A stretch of 64,000 bases of DNA from Lacinutrix sp. (GCF_029238095.1 NZ_JAQWGS010000027.1:235582-299581), one strand, 5' to 3'; shown: positions 43,099 to 51,325, numbered from the stretch's first letter. Notes: generated from the sequence alone by a model not told the origin. Numbers and translations: made by a program.

Positions 43099-44648
43099 TA
43101 TACTTGATGTGTAGCTTTTAGCAAATCTGTTACTGTTTTAACAGGATTGAAAGTAACAAGTGGGACTTCTACAAAAATAGTGTTCCAATGTGCCATGCTT
43201 CCATTCCAAAGACCAGGAGATTCGAGAGCTTTTATATCTTTTCCTGTTTTTGTCTTCATGGTAATAAATCCAGTTTTAGAATCTACAAACTTAGTGAGAT
43301 CGAATTTTTCTCCTTTGTAGTTTTTAACTCCGCAAACTAAATCTACTGGATTAAAATGGGTTGCGTTTTTTAAAATATTCTTTTGGTGTCTATTCTTTTT
43401 ATCTACTTGTGCAGATTCTACAATTTGTAGAGAAACTGTTCCACTTTCATCTTTTACCCAAAAAGGTCCTCCACCTGGTTCTCCCTCGTTTCTAACCATT
43501 CCACAAACTCTAATAGGCCTATTTAGTTTGGTTTTTAAATATTCTAATTGATATTTAGGTGAATATCTTTCGAATTCATGAGAGATATTTACATTCAGTT
43601 TTTTTCTTAAAAAACGGGCAATCTCAATGGTCTTAGCTTCACCAAGTTCTTCTGCCTCCAACTGTTTTAAATAGCTAAAAGCTTGTTCTTGAAGTTTCAG
43701 CAAAATACCAGCTAGAATTTTTTTATGTTTTGCTACTTCATTTTCATATTTATAAACCACAACATTATCAATGTTTTTTATAAAAATAATATCTGCATCA
43801 AAATCGTTTAAGTTAGCTAATAAAGCACCATGACCAGATGGTCTAAAATGTAAAGAACCATCTGTGTTTTTAACAGGTTCATTTTTAGTTGTTACAGCAA
43901 TAGTATCTGTCTCTTCTTTTTGATAAGAGTAAAAAATACTGAATTTTGTATTCGTTTTTCGTTCTACTATAGTTTGAATACGATTAAACTCTTGAACAAA
44001 AACATCTTTATAGATTTCAGAAATTGTAAAATGAAGTGTTGCTTTGTTTTTAGAAGTTGCATACAAAGCAGCTTCAAATAAATGCTCTTCAAAAGCTGTT
44101 GCAATGTGGTCTTTATATTTATGAAATGGCAATAAACCTTTAGGGAAATTACTGTAGTTTAAATGCTTCTCATCTAGAAGTGTCTTTGCTAATAACACAA
44201 CTTTTTCATTATTAGAAAGCCTGTTATACTCTGGATTATTATCTTGAGTAGTTTGAATTAATGTTTTGTAAAATGGAAATTTTTCTAGACCAACCAAAAA
44301 CAAAGAAAGCTCTGTTGCTTTATGTTTATTGATATAAGAATTTACACTTTCTTTTTTAATATTATAAGTTTCTAAGAATTCGAATAAAAACTTAAACATT
44401 CTAGTAGCAGCTCCAGATGCAGGAACAAACTTAATAATATTTAAAAGCTCTTTTTGGGTGTTGTAAAAGGTTAAATAGTCTTGGTTTTCTTTATCAGAAA
44501 GTTTTAAAATTCCATGGCCTAATATGGCTGCAGACTCTAAATTTACACAAGGTAATCCAGATTTAAAAGTTTCAATTTGCTTTAAAACCTTTGCAACTGT
44601 AAGTCCTTTGTCTTCAATCTGTTTTATTTGTGTTGTAGTGAAATTCAC
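43098..44648 (-). CDS. DUF4301-family protein
   Basis: The 516-residue cytoplasmic protein matches DUF4301, a Bacteroidota family: the N-terminal half has FVPASGAATRMFKFLFEFLE, reminiscent of nucleotidyltransferase glycine loops. A later stretch includes LHFRPSGHGALLANLN and VCGMVRNEGEPGGGPFWVKD. The gene sits between a NadR-like kinase and arfB with gaps of one base or less. The function is unknown; the GxGxxxR-like loop and neighbouring transport genes suggest a nucleotide- or sugar-modifying enzyme. Confidence 0.8.
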   Translation of the reverse strand: MNFTTTQIKQIEDKGLTVAKVLKQIETFKSGLPCVNLESAAILGHGILKLSDKENQDYLTFYNTQKELLNIIKFVPASGAATRMFKFLFEFLETYNIKKESVNSYINKHKATELSLFLVGLEKFPFYKTLIQTTQDNNPEYNRLSNNEKVVLLAKTLLDEKHLNYSNFPKGLLPFHKYKDHIATAFEEHLFEAALYATSKNKATLHFTISEIYKDVFVQEFNRIQTIVERKTNTKFSIFYSYQKEETDTIAVTTKNEPVKNTDGSLHFRPSGHGALLANLNDFDADIIFIKNIDNVVVYKYENEVAKHKKILAGILLKLQEQAFSYLKQLEAEELGEAKTIEIARFLRKKLNVNISHEFERYSPKYQLEYLKTKLNRPIRVCGMVRNEGEPGGGPFWVKDESGTVSLQIVESAQVDKKNRHQKNILKNATHFNPVDLVCGVKNYKGEKFDLTKFVDSKTGFITMKTKTGKDIKALESPGLWNGSMAHWNTIFVEVPLVTFNPVKTVTDLLKATHQV

Positions 44649-44649
44649 T

Positions 44650-45213
44650 TTATTTTTTCATCAATTTATCTATGTGCTTTACTGCTGTTTGGAGGCGTAA
44701 TTTTTTATTTCCTTTTAGCAAAACATAGGGTCTGTTATAGTTTTTTAAAGCTGTCTCAAAAACCTTAAACATAGCTTCTCTTTCTTCTGGCTTGTCTCTT
44801 AAATCATCTGCCTCCCAAGGTGTATCAATATACGTTAAAAAGTATAAATCGTAAGTATTTTCTATAGCATATTTTTCTAATAATGAATCGCAAGTTCCAG
44901 AATAGTATGTTTCAGAATACACTTTTGTTTCTAACAAATCTGTATCGCATATTAAAATTGAATCTGTTTTTTTTGATAATTCGTTTTCTAGAGCCATTTG
45001 CCCAATAGCAATTGGTAATATATCCTTAGGCTCACACGTTTTGCGTTCGTTATTCCATTTGTTTTGAAGATATTCGCGAGCATATTCACGTACCCAAACC
45101 GAATTGTAATAACGAGCTAACTGACTTGACAAAGTTGTTTTTCCCGTTGATTCTGGACCAAATAATACTACTTTTAAGCAATTTGCTGGTTGTTGTTCAA
45201 GTGCTTTTTCCAT
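44650..45213 (-). CDS. NadR-like P-loop kinase (AAA_28)
   Basis: The 187-residue protein has a Walker A motif GPESTGKTT (residues 19-27), VREYAREYLQ with the switch-like arginine region, and ICDTDLLETKVYSE, matching the ribosylnicotinamide kinase domain of NadR. It lacks NadR's adenylyltransferase and repressor domains. Such kinases are often paired with PnuC to trap nicotinamide riboside by phosphorylation. Here the nearby thiamine signals leave open a kinase for thiamine or another vitamin. It overlaps pnuC by 40 bases. Confidence 0.85.
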   Translation of the reverse strand: MEKALEQQPANCLKVVLFGPESTGKTTLSSQLARYYNSVWVREYAREYLQNKWNNERKTCEPKDILPIAIGQMALENELSKKTDSILICDTDLLETKVYSETYYSGTCDSLLEKYAIENTYDLYFLTYIDTPWEADDLRDKPEEREAMFKVFETALKNYNRPYVLLKGNKKLRLQTAVKHIDKLMKK

Positions 45214-45806
45214 GCTAAATATCCAAATATTGCTATTAATGTAAATCCTAAATATTGAAAACTAGTAAAAGTAAATCCTTTATAAAAATATAATGGTATA
45301 GAAATCACATCGCCTATTATCCAAAAAATCCAATTCTCAATTTTTCGTTTTGCCATTAACCACATACCAACAAAGAAAATTGCAGTGGTAATAGTATCGA
45401 CGTAAGCAACCCAATTGGACCATTTATTGAATGTTTTATAGACTATAAAAACAAATAACAAGGTTGCTAAAAAGATAAATACGCTTATCTTTTTTTCTTT
45501 ATTTGTTGTTCTAGAAATTGGTGTAACCTCATTATCTTTTCCTTTTCTATTCCAAACATACCAACCAAAAACACTCATTATAAAATAGTAAGCATTTATC
45601 ATCATATCGCCAAGTAACTCCCATTTTAGAAGTAAGTAGACAAAAATCAAAGTGCTTATCATTCCTGTTGGGAAAACTAAAATATTATTTTGTTTTGAAA
45701 GCCAAACAGATATAAACCCAAAAATAACAGCTGTAATTTCTAAGGTGATGTCTAAAGTTGAATAGCTAGAGTATTGATAGAAAAAAAAATCAGAAATTTG
45801 GTTCAT
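45174..45806 (-). CDS. PnuC-family vitamin transporter
   Basis: The 210-residue membrane protein has about seven hydrophobic segments and the PnuC pattern of conserved aromatic residues and polar spacers: TGMISTLIFVYLLLKWELLGD, YFIMSVFGWYVW and NWIFWIIGDVISIPLYFYKG. PnuC carriers take up nicotinamide riboside; PnuT relatives carry thiamine and PnuX riboflavin. Substrate choice cannot be read from sequence alone, but the adjoining YkoF-like thiamine-binding protein and the nearby TPP-riboswitch receptor favour thiamine, while the NadR-like kinase favours nicotinamide riboside. It overlaps its neighbours on both sides. Confidence 0.9.
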   Translation of the reverse strand: MNQISDFFFYQYSSYSTLDITLEITAVIFGFISVWLSKQNNILVFPTGMISTLIFVYLLLKWELLGDMMINAYYFIMSVFGWYVWNRKGKDNEVTPISRTTNKEKKISVFIFLATLLFVFIVYKTFNKWSNWVAYVDTITTAIFFVGMWLMAKRKIENWIFWIIGDVISIPLYFYKGFTFTSFQYLGFTLIAIFGYLAWKKHLNNNQQIA

Positions 45807-46050
45807 AATCGCTTCTATCTGTTTTTACTATTTTAATTGTTAGTACACAAATATCTTGATTCTCGAAAGACGCTTTAATAGCTTTTGTTAAAAAAGGCAT
45901 TAAGGTATTATACTTTCCATAAATTTGAGTACTTAATGGGTTTTCTAAAACTTTAAATTCAGAATCGCGAAGAACTTTTATAAAGTCTATAACGTGTTTT
46001 TCGTAATCATCTTGTAAAGGTGATAAGGTAAGGTCTACAGATATATACAT
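45790..46050 (-). CDS. MTH1187/YkoF-like thiamine-binding-type small protein
   Basis: The 86-residue protein begins MYISVDLTLSPLQDDYEKHV and continues with LENPLSTQIYGKYNTLMPFL, the ferredoxin-like fold pattern of the MTH1187/YkoF family. YkoF binds thiamine or its precursor HMP, and MTH1187-type proteins are small cytoplasmic homologues. It lies one base after the GGGP synthase gene and overlaps pnuC by 17 bases. The ligand is inferred from family and context. Confidence 0.8.
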   Translation of the reverse strand: MYISVDLTLSPLQDDYEKHVIDFIKVLRDSEFKVLENPLSTQIYGKYNTLMPFLTKAIKASFENQDICVLTIKIVKTDRSDYEPNF

Positions 46051-46051
46051 A

Positions 46052-46759
46052 CTATCGTTTTATTTCTTCAAAAAAATCTTCATCTAGCTCAAAAGCGGTA
46101 CCAATTACAACCATATTAGCTCCAGCTCTAAACGCTTTTTTAATTGCAAATTTACTTTTAATTCCTCCTCCTACTATTATTGGTATATTAATTTCTGCCT
46201 TTACAGCTTTTATAATTGTTTCTTTAACTTCTTGTTTTGCTCCACTTCCTGCCTCTAAGTAAACAAGTTGCATACCTAATAATTCTGAAGCTTTTGCTGT
46301 ATCTACAATCTCTTGCAAATTAGTTAAAGGCTCTGTATTTGTAACTTTTTGTGTTGCTGTTTTTTTTCCATCATCAATTAGAATATAACTGGTTGGAATA
46401 ACCTCTAAATCGCAATGTCTTAATTTTGAAACTGCTTTTACGTGCTGACCAATTATATATTCTGGATTCCTTCCAGAGGTTAAAGATAAAAACAAAATAG
46501 CATCAGCTTTATTTGTCACTTGGCATACATCACCTGGAAATAATAGTACAGGCAATTTAGTGAGTGGTTTTATAGCAGTAATTAAGACTTCTGTTGCTTT
46601 ATCTAAAACTAAACTTCCACCAACAAATATATGTGTGGCAATAGATTTATTAACTTTATCTATAAATTGCGATACATTTTCAAGATTAAACTTATCTGGA
46701 TCTATTAAAACTGCTAGATTTCGTTTTTCAGTTTTTATGTGTTGTAAAATAGACTTCAT
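46052..46759 (-). CDS. Geranylgeranylglyceryl/heptaprenylglyceryl phosphate synthase
   Basis: The 235-residue TIM-barrel protein has AVLIDPDKFNLE near residue 15, VGGSLVLDKA, VYLEAGSGAKQEV with the catalytic-site glutamate and VGGGIKSK phosphate loop. These are hallmarks of the GGGP/HepGP synthase family. The enzyme joins a long polyprenyl chain to glycerol-1-phosphate by an ether bond, as in archaeal lipids; homologues occur in Bacteroidota, where the product is not clearly established. It lies one base after the phosphopantetheinyl transferase gene. Confidence 0.9.
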   Translation of the reverse strand: MKSILQHIKTEKRNLAVLIDPDKFNLENVSQFIDKVNKSIATHIFVGGSLVLDKATEVLITAIKPLTKLPVLLFPGDVCQVTNKADAILFLSLTSGRNPEYIIGQHVKAVSKLRHCDLEVIPTSYILIDDGKKTATQKVTNTEPLTNLQEIVDTAKASELLGMQLVYLEAGSGAKQEVKETIIKAVKAEINIPIIVGGGIKSKFAIKKAFRAGANMVVIGTAFELDEDFFEEIKR

Positions 46760-46760
46760 A

Positions 46761-47387
46761 TTATTCTATTACATAAGCACAAGTGAAGCCTTCAAATTCA
46801 ATGAAATGTGATTGATATCTATATTTCTTAAATTCATAATCTATCCAACACACAGTACCTTGAGCTTCTAACATAAACGGAAGTACTAAAAAATGCACGT
46901 TAAATAACATTCCTGGTGTCGCAAATAACTTGTAAAGCGATTCTTTAATGCCCCAAATAACAGTTAATTTTCTTATGTAATCAATATTAAAATGATCTAA
47001 ATAATCGAACTCGTAATCCACAAATTTATTAGCTATAATAGCAATTTTATCACGTTGTTTTTCAATATCTATTCCAACTTTAGTATCACTTACAATCACT
47101 CCTGAAAATGTAAAACTATGTGTTATTGAAATATGCTTACCATCTTTTAAATGTGGTTTCCCATTAGCATCATAAAACAAATCTTCATCTGTATAACCAA
47201 AATCTCGCAACAAATGTCTTACACTTAAAAACCCACGCTGATGGAGTTCACTTTTCATACCCAAAACACGTTCTAAACTTTGTGGTTTTAAATCTAAAGG
47301 AGAAATTAATGCATTGTAAGACTCTTCAATCTTCCAGATTTTAACAGTAGTTTGTGAGTTTATTATAATGGATTTGTAAAGAGGCAT
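46761..47387 (-). CDS. 4'-Phosphopantetheinyl transferase superfamily protein
   Basis: The 208-residue protein has the Sfp-type motifs KVGIDIEKQRDK (magnesium-binding Asp/Glu) near residue 105 and VIWGIKESLYKLF (WxxKExxxK) near 145, with ISITHSFTFSGV between. It transfers the phosphopantetheine arm from CoA to acyl or peptidyl carrier proteins. No carrier protein or synthase gene is adjacent. It is the first gene of a seven-gene operon and is divergent from ahcY. Confidence 0.9.
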   Translation of the reverse strand: MPLYKSIIINSQTTVKIWKIEESYNALISPLDLKPQSLERVLGMKSELHQRGFLSVRHLLRDFGYTDEDLFYDANGKPHLKDGKHISITHSFTFSGVIVSDTKVGIDIEKQRDKIAIIANKFVDYEFDYLDHFNIDYIRKLTVIWGIKESLYKLFATPGMLFNVHFLVLPFMLEAQGTVCWIDYEFKKYRYQSHFIEFEGFTCAYVIE

Positions 47388-47410
47388 TTAATATTCTAAA
47401 TGTTATTGAT

Positions 47411-47418
47411 TATCTTTG
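47411..47418 (+). promoter_or_regulatory. -7 promoter box for ahcY
   Basis: TATCTTTG (TAnnTTTG) lies 100 bases before the ahcY ATG and leaves a long leader. Confidence 0.65.
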
Positions 47419-47420
47419 CA

Positions 47421-47482
47421 CTGCCCGAAGCAGATTTGGCATTTTGTTAAGCGAATTTAACTATTTAAGTGTTAATCCCAAA
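47421..47482 (+). promoter_or_regulatory. Structured leader of ahcY with mutually exclusive stems
   Basis: TTTGG (47435-47439) can pair with CCAAA (47478-47482). TTAAC (47457-47461) can pair either with the upstream GTTAA (47446-47450) or with the downstream GTTAA (47471-47475), but not both. A short CTGC-CCGAA-GCAG hairpin comes first. I cannot match it to a known SAM or SAH riboswitch. Confidence 0.4.
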
Positions 47483-47518
47483 GGCTAATTATTATTATAA
47501 AATTAAGAAAGATTTAAT

Positions 47519-48835
47519 ATGAGTACTAAAACAATTGCTTACGTACCTAATAAGGTAAAAGATATGTCGCTTGCGGCTTGGGGAAGAAAAGAAATTAGTT
47601 TAGCAGAAGCAGAAATGCCAGGCTTAATGAGTTTGCGTGAAGAATACAAAAACGAGCAACCTTTAAAAGGAGCAAGAATTGCAGGATGTTTACACATGAC
47701 TATACAGACTGCAGTTTTAATTGAAACGTTACAAGCTTTAGGTGCAGAAGTAACTTGGAGTTCTTGTAATATTTTCTCGACACAAGACCAAGCAGCTGCT
47801 GCCATTGCAGAAGCTGGAACTGCTGTTTACGCCTGGAAAGACATGACAGAAGAAGAGTTTGATTGGTGTATAGAGCAAACCTTATTTTTTGGAGAAGACC
47901 GTAAACCATTAAATATGATTTTAGATGATGGTGGAGATTTAACTAATATGGTTTTAGATAAATACCCAGAGTTATCTGCTGGAATTAAAGGTTTATCTGA
48001 AGAGACAACAACTGGAGTTCATAGACTTTACGAGCGTGTAAAAAACGGAACATTAACAATGCCAGCCATTAACGTAAACGATTCTGTAACTAAGTCAAAA
48101 TTCGATAATAAATATGGTTGTAAAGAATCTGCAGTAGATGCTATTCGACGTGCAACAGATATTATGTTGGCTGGGAAACGTGTTACTGTTTGTGGTTATG
48201 GTGATGTTGGAAAAGGTACCGCAGCTTCTTTTAAAGGTGCAGGAAGTATTGTAACAGTAACTGAAATTGACCCAATTTGTGCATTACAAGCTGCAATGGA
48301 TGGTTTCGAAGTTAAAAAACTAGAAACTGTTGTTGCAAACAGCGATATTGTTATTACAACAACTGGAAATAAAGATATTGTTCGTGCTGAGCATTTTGAA
48401 GCTATGAAAGACAAAGTTATTGTAGCTAATATTGGACACTTTGATAATGAAATACAAGTAGGTTGGTTAAACAAAAAGTATGGACACACTAAAGACACCA
48501 TTAAACCTCAAGTAGATAAATATAATATAGACGGAAAAGATATTATTTTACTTGCAGAAGGTCGTTTAGTAAACTTAGGTTGCGCTACTGGTCACCCAAG
48601 TTTTGTAATGAGTAACTCATTTACAAACCAGACTTTAGCTCAAATCGAATTGTGGAAAAACAGTGCAGCATACAAAAATGATGTATACATGTTACCTAAG
48701 CATTTAGATGAAAAAGTAGCAAAGTTACACCTTGAAAAAATTGGTGTTGAGCTTACCGAATTAGCAGACTACCAAGCAAATTATATTGGTGTAAAAGTCG
48801 AAGGCCCATATAAGCCTGAGCATTACAGATATTAA
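47519..48835 (+). CDS. ahcY: Adenosylhomocysteinase
   Basis: The 438-residue enzyme hydrolyses S-adenosylhomocysteine to adenosine and homocysteine and so keeps methyl transfer running. It has the conserved segments [16 protein letters not shown], the NAD-binding motif [17 protein letters not shown] and the C-terminal [13 protein letters not shown] that reaches into the active site of the neighbouring subunit. Length is normal. A strong terminator follows. Confidence 0.98.
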   Translation: MSTKTIAYVPNKVKDMSLAAWGRKEISLAEAEMPGLMSLREEYKNEQPLKGARIAGCLHMTIQTAVLIETLQALGAEVTWSSCNIFSTQDQAAAAIAEAGTAVYAWKDMTEEEFDWCIEQTLFFGEDRKPLNMILDDGGDLTNMVLDKYPELSAGIKGLSEETTTGVHRLYERVKNGTLTMPAINVNDSVTKSKFDNKYGCKESAVDAIRRATDIMLAGKRVTVCGYGDVGKGTAASFKGAGSIVTVTEIDPICALQAAMDGFEVKKLETVVANSDIVITTTGNKDIVRAEHFEAMKDKVIVANIGHFDNEIQVGWLNKKYGHTKDTIKPQVDKYNIDGKDIILLAEGRLVNLGCATGHPSFVMSNSFTNQTLAQIELWKNSAAYKNDVYMLPKHLDEKVAKLHLEKIGVELTELADYQANYIGVKVEGPYKPEHYRY

Positions 48836-48867
48836 AAATCACTCTGTAAAAAGGAGTCTAAAATTAT

Positions 48868-48903
48868 AAAACCCAAACATAACTTGTTTGGGTTTTCTTT
48901 TTT
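48868..48903 (+). terminator. Intrinsic terminator of ahcY
   Basis: Perfect 11-base arms AAAACCCAAAC (48868-48878) and GTTTGGGTTTT (48886-48896) surround a 7-base loop and are followed by a T-rich tail. Confidence 0.9.
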
Positions 48904-48946
48904 AATTCTTTTAAATGATTATCTTCAATATCTCAAAACAGATTTC

Positions 48947-49411
48947 ATGAGTATTCAAAAGTTAAATATTGCGCTTAATACATTAGAATCTTATATTGAA
49001 AGACACAATGTTTCCAACATTAAAATATCTAAAAGCGCAATTGCTTGGCATATAGACCACAGCCTAAAAGTTATTAATAATGTAATAGCTGCAGTACAAA
49101 AATCAGAACCAGATACTTATAAAAATAATTTTAGTTTTTTGGGAAAAGTATTCTTTGCAATTGGGTATTTTCCAAGAGGAAAAGCTAAAGCACCAAAACA
49201 CGTTAAACCACCAGAAGTTATTTTAAAAGAAGACCTTATTTCTCAAGTTGCTTTAGCTAAAGCAAATATTAAAACAATAGCTAGATTAGATGATAACGCA
49301 TATTTTATACATCCACTATTTGGAAATATAAATACACCAAAGATTTATCGTTTTTTAGTGATTCATACCAATCATCATTTAAAGATTATAAATGAAATTA
49401 TTAAGAAATAA
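48947..49411 (+). CDS. DUF1569/DinB-like protein
   Basis: The 154-residue protein has the DinB-like four-helix pattern with histidines at SAIAWHIDHSLKVINN, YFIHPLFGNI and VIHTNHHLKIIN, which form the metal-binding triad of the DUF1569/DinB superfamily. Enzymatic members are thiol-dependent transferases; here the role is unknown. I chose the ATG at 48947: the longer frame begins inside the ahcY terminator. Confidence 0.82.
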   Translation: MSIQKLNIALNTLESYIERHNVSNIKISKSAIAWHIDHSLKVINNVIAAVQKSEPDTYKNNFSFLGKVFFAIGYFPRGKAKAPKHVKPPEVILKEDLISQVALAKANIKTIARLDDNAYFIHPLFGNINTPKIYRFLVIHTNHHLKIINEIIKK

Positions 49412-49421
49412 TCACAAACAA

Positions 49422-49453
49422 AAAAACGCCTTTCTTTTAAGAAAGGCGTTTTT
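49422..49453. terminator. Bidirectional terminator between DUF1569 and rpmA
   Basis: Perfect 15-base arms (49422-49436 and 49439-49453; core ACGCCTTTCTT / AAGAAAGGCGT) surround a 2-base loop, with T-runs on both strands. Confidence 0.93.
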
Positions 49454-49477
49454 AAATATTTTAAAGTATAAAAATTA

Positions 49478-49738
49478 CTAAGCCTCAAAAGGCTCAATAG
49501 AAACATAAGACTTATTGTCTTTTTTCTTAGTAAATTTCACTAAACCATCAACTTTAGCATGTAAAGTGTGATCTTTTCCTTGGTATACGTTTTCAGCTGG
49601 GTGATGTGTATTCCCTCTTTGTCTTAATATGATATTTCCAGCAATAGCAGCTTGTCCACCAAATATCTTAACGCCTAAACGTTTTGATTCTGATTCTCTA
49701 CCATTCTTCGAACTACCAACTCCTTTTTTGTGAGCCAT
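49478..49738 (-). CDS. rpmA: Ribosomal protein bL27
   Basis: The 86-residue protein begins [20 protein letters not shown] and has [20 protein letters not shown], the bL27 signature. Its N-terminal residues reach the peptidyl transferase centre. As in other Bacteroidota it starts directly with the AHKKG core and needs no prosequence cleavage. It is 43 bases downstream of rplU and co-transcribed with it. Confidence 0.98.
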   Translation of the reverse strand: MAHKKGVGSSKNGRESESKRLGVKIFGGQAAIAGNIILRQRGNTHHPAENVYQGKDHTLHAKVDGLVKFTKKKDNKSYVSIEPFEA

Positions 49739-49781
49739 GATCTTAAGGTTTTATTTTGTTTATATTTAAAGTGTAAAGCAA

Positions 49782-50480
49782 TTATGCCTTACCACCATCT
49801 AATTCGTCTTGCCATTTCTTTAACTCATCCCATTTACCTTCAGCTGCCAATTTAGCTTGTGCTGGCCAAGTATCTGTAACATGATTACCACGAACACCTG
49901 AGATAATTTCAGAAATTTTAGCTGCATCAGTTTTTGCTAATTCAGCAAAAGTTGAGATTCCTGCTTCTACCAATGTAGATGCAATTTTAGGACCAATACC
50001 TTCAACTTTCTTTAAATCATCAGCTGAACTAGTTGCTTTAGCAGCAGCCTTTTTTGGCGCAGCTTTTTTAGCTTTTGGAGCAGTGGCTTTAGCTTCTACT
50101 TTAGGTTCAACTTTTTTAGTTTCTTTCTTTGGAGTTGCATTTTCAGCTTTATTTGCTGGTTTTGCTCCTGAAGCTACAATGCTTTCAATAATAATTTCAG
50201 ATAAGGCTTGTCTGTGTCCATTTTTAACACGGTAACCTTTTCTTCTTTTCTTTTTAAAAACAATAACTTTATCACCTTGAAGGTGCTTTAAGACTTTTGC
50301 ACTTACTTGTGCTCCGCCTATAGCTGGGGCGCCTAAAGTAACATTGTCACCATCTGCAATTAAAAGTACATTGTCAAAAGACACTGCTTTACCTTCTTCT
50401 GTTGCTAAACGATTAACAAAAACTTTTTGGTCTTTTTCAACTTTAAATTGATGCCCTGCTATCTCTACAATTGCGTACAT
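49782..50480 (-). CDS. rplU: Ribosomal protein bL21 with C-terminal helix-hairpin-helix extension
   Basis: Residues 1-104 are a normal bL21 (MYAIVEIAGHQFKVEKDQKV onward, with KKKRRKGYRVKNGHRQ). They are followed by an Ala/Lys/Pro-rich linker (about 105-152) and a helix-hairpin-helix module (about 154-193, core KKVEGIGPKIASTLVEAGIS). The protein ends in an acidic and Trp-rich tail (LAAEGKWDELKKWQDEL). The total of 232 residues is more than twice the usual length. The extension is in one open frame with no sign of a fusion error. Its promoter matches the consensus in both elements. Confidence 0.95.
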   Translation of the reverse strand: MYAIVEIAGHQFKVEKDQKVFVNRLATEEGKAVSFDNVLLIADGDNVTLGAPAIGGAQVSAKVLKHLQGDKVIVFKKKRRKGYRVKNGHRQALSEIIIESIVASGAKPANKAENATPKKETKKVEPKVEAKATAPKAKKAAPKKAAAKATSSADDLKKVEGIGPKIASTLVEAGISTFAELAKTDAAKISEIISGVRGNHVTDTWPAQAKLAAEGKWDELKKWQDELDGGKA

Positions 50481-50542
50481 AGCGTAACGTTTTTTATTAA
50501 TTTGTTATTTAAATAATATACTTTCTTCTCTGAAAGCGGATG

Positions 50543-50572
50543 CAAATATACTTCTAATAAATTAATTTGCAA
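50543..50572 (-). promoter_or_regulatory. Consensus promoter for rplU-rpmA
   Basis: The minus strand has TTG (50570-50572), a 19-base spacer and TATATTTG (50543-50550). The leader of about 55 bases contains a small CTTTC/GAAAG hairpin. Confidence 0.85.
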
Positions 50573-50686
50573 ACGTTTTTATTAGTGATTACTAATATTT
50601 TAAGTATTAATCCTTCACTTTACAACGAGGGATTTGTGTTAAGGGATAGAAAACCTTTTGAAAATCCAATAAATAAACTACTCTTA

Positions 50687-51136
50687 TTATGTTGGTGGTA
50701 TGTTTCGGCTTTTCTTAAAAAGCTGCATACAAGTTAAAGTTAAAACCACTGTTGTTGCGAAACCCATTATTGCAACCACAAAAGTTACTAAACCAACGCT
50801 TACATTATAATCACCCTTAAAAACGGATAATAAATTTAAAAGAAAATCACTATTTATTTCTGTTGTATACAATAAAAAGAATACTGTAAACATTAATGTT
50901 GCTAAAAAACCCGCAACAATACCAACAGTAAAACCACCAGAATAACTAAAAGCATTACTTTGCTCTAATTTATAATATCGTATAGTTTCATATATACCAA
51001 ACCCAACAATTATAGAATTACCTATACTATATGCAGGATGTGTGTGCAAGCCAAAAAGGGAAAGCACAAGAAAAAAAGAGATTAGCAAGGCGCCTAATAC
51101 TATGCCAAATCGTATTGGAAGTGCAAAATTTTTCAT
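50687..51136 (-). CDS. DUF4199-family membrane protein
   Basis: The 149-residue protein has four membrane segments, and the pattern FALPIRFGIVLGALLIS, FSYSGGFTVGIVAGFLATL and a last segment VVAIMGFATTVVLTL fits DUF4199, which is found in Bacteroidota. Function unknown. It stands alone, divergent from the M16 peptidase genes. Confidence 0.78.
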   Translation of the reverse strand: MKNFALPIRFGIVLGALLISFFLVLSLFGLHTHPAYSIGNSIIVGFGIYETIRYYKLEQSNAFSYSGGFTVGIVAGFLATLMFTVFFLLYTTEINSDFLLNLLSVFKGDYNVSVGLVTFVVAIMGFATTVVLTLTCMQLFKKSRNIPPT

Positions 51137-51251
51137 GTTTATTATGGTATTTAAAATTAGTTTTACTTTAAATTTCGTGAAAAAAGAGCCGAAAAATGAT
51201 AATTCATTGTTAAATTTTTAACATAAGCTACGCTTTAAGTTCATCTATTAG

Positions 51252-51259
51252 TAATTTTG
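51252..51259 (+). promoter_or_regulatory. -7 promoter box for the M16 peptidase pair
   Basis: TAATTTTG (TAnnTTTG) lies 66 bases before the ATG at 51326 and overlaps the alternative TTG at 51257, which argues against that start. Confidence 0.55.
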
Positions 51260-51325
51260 TTAGAAATCTGTAACAGATTACGTAAGTCAAAGACTTATAT
51301 TTCAATTAACATTAAATATCTCACA

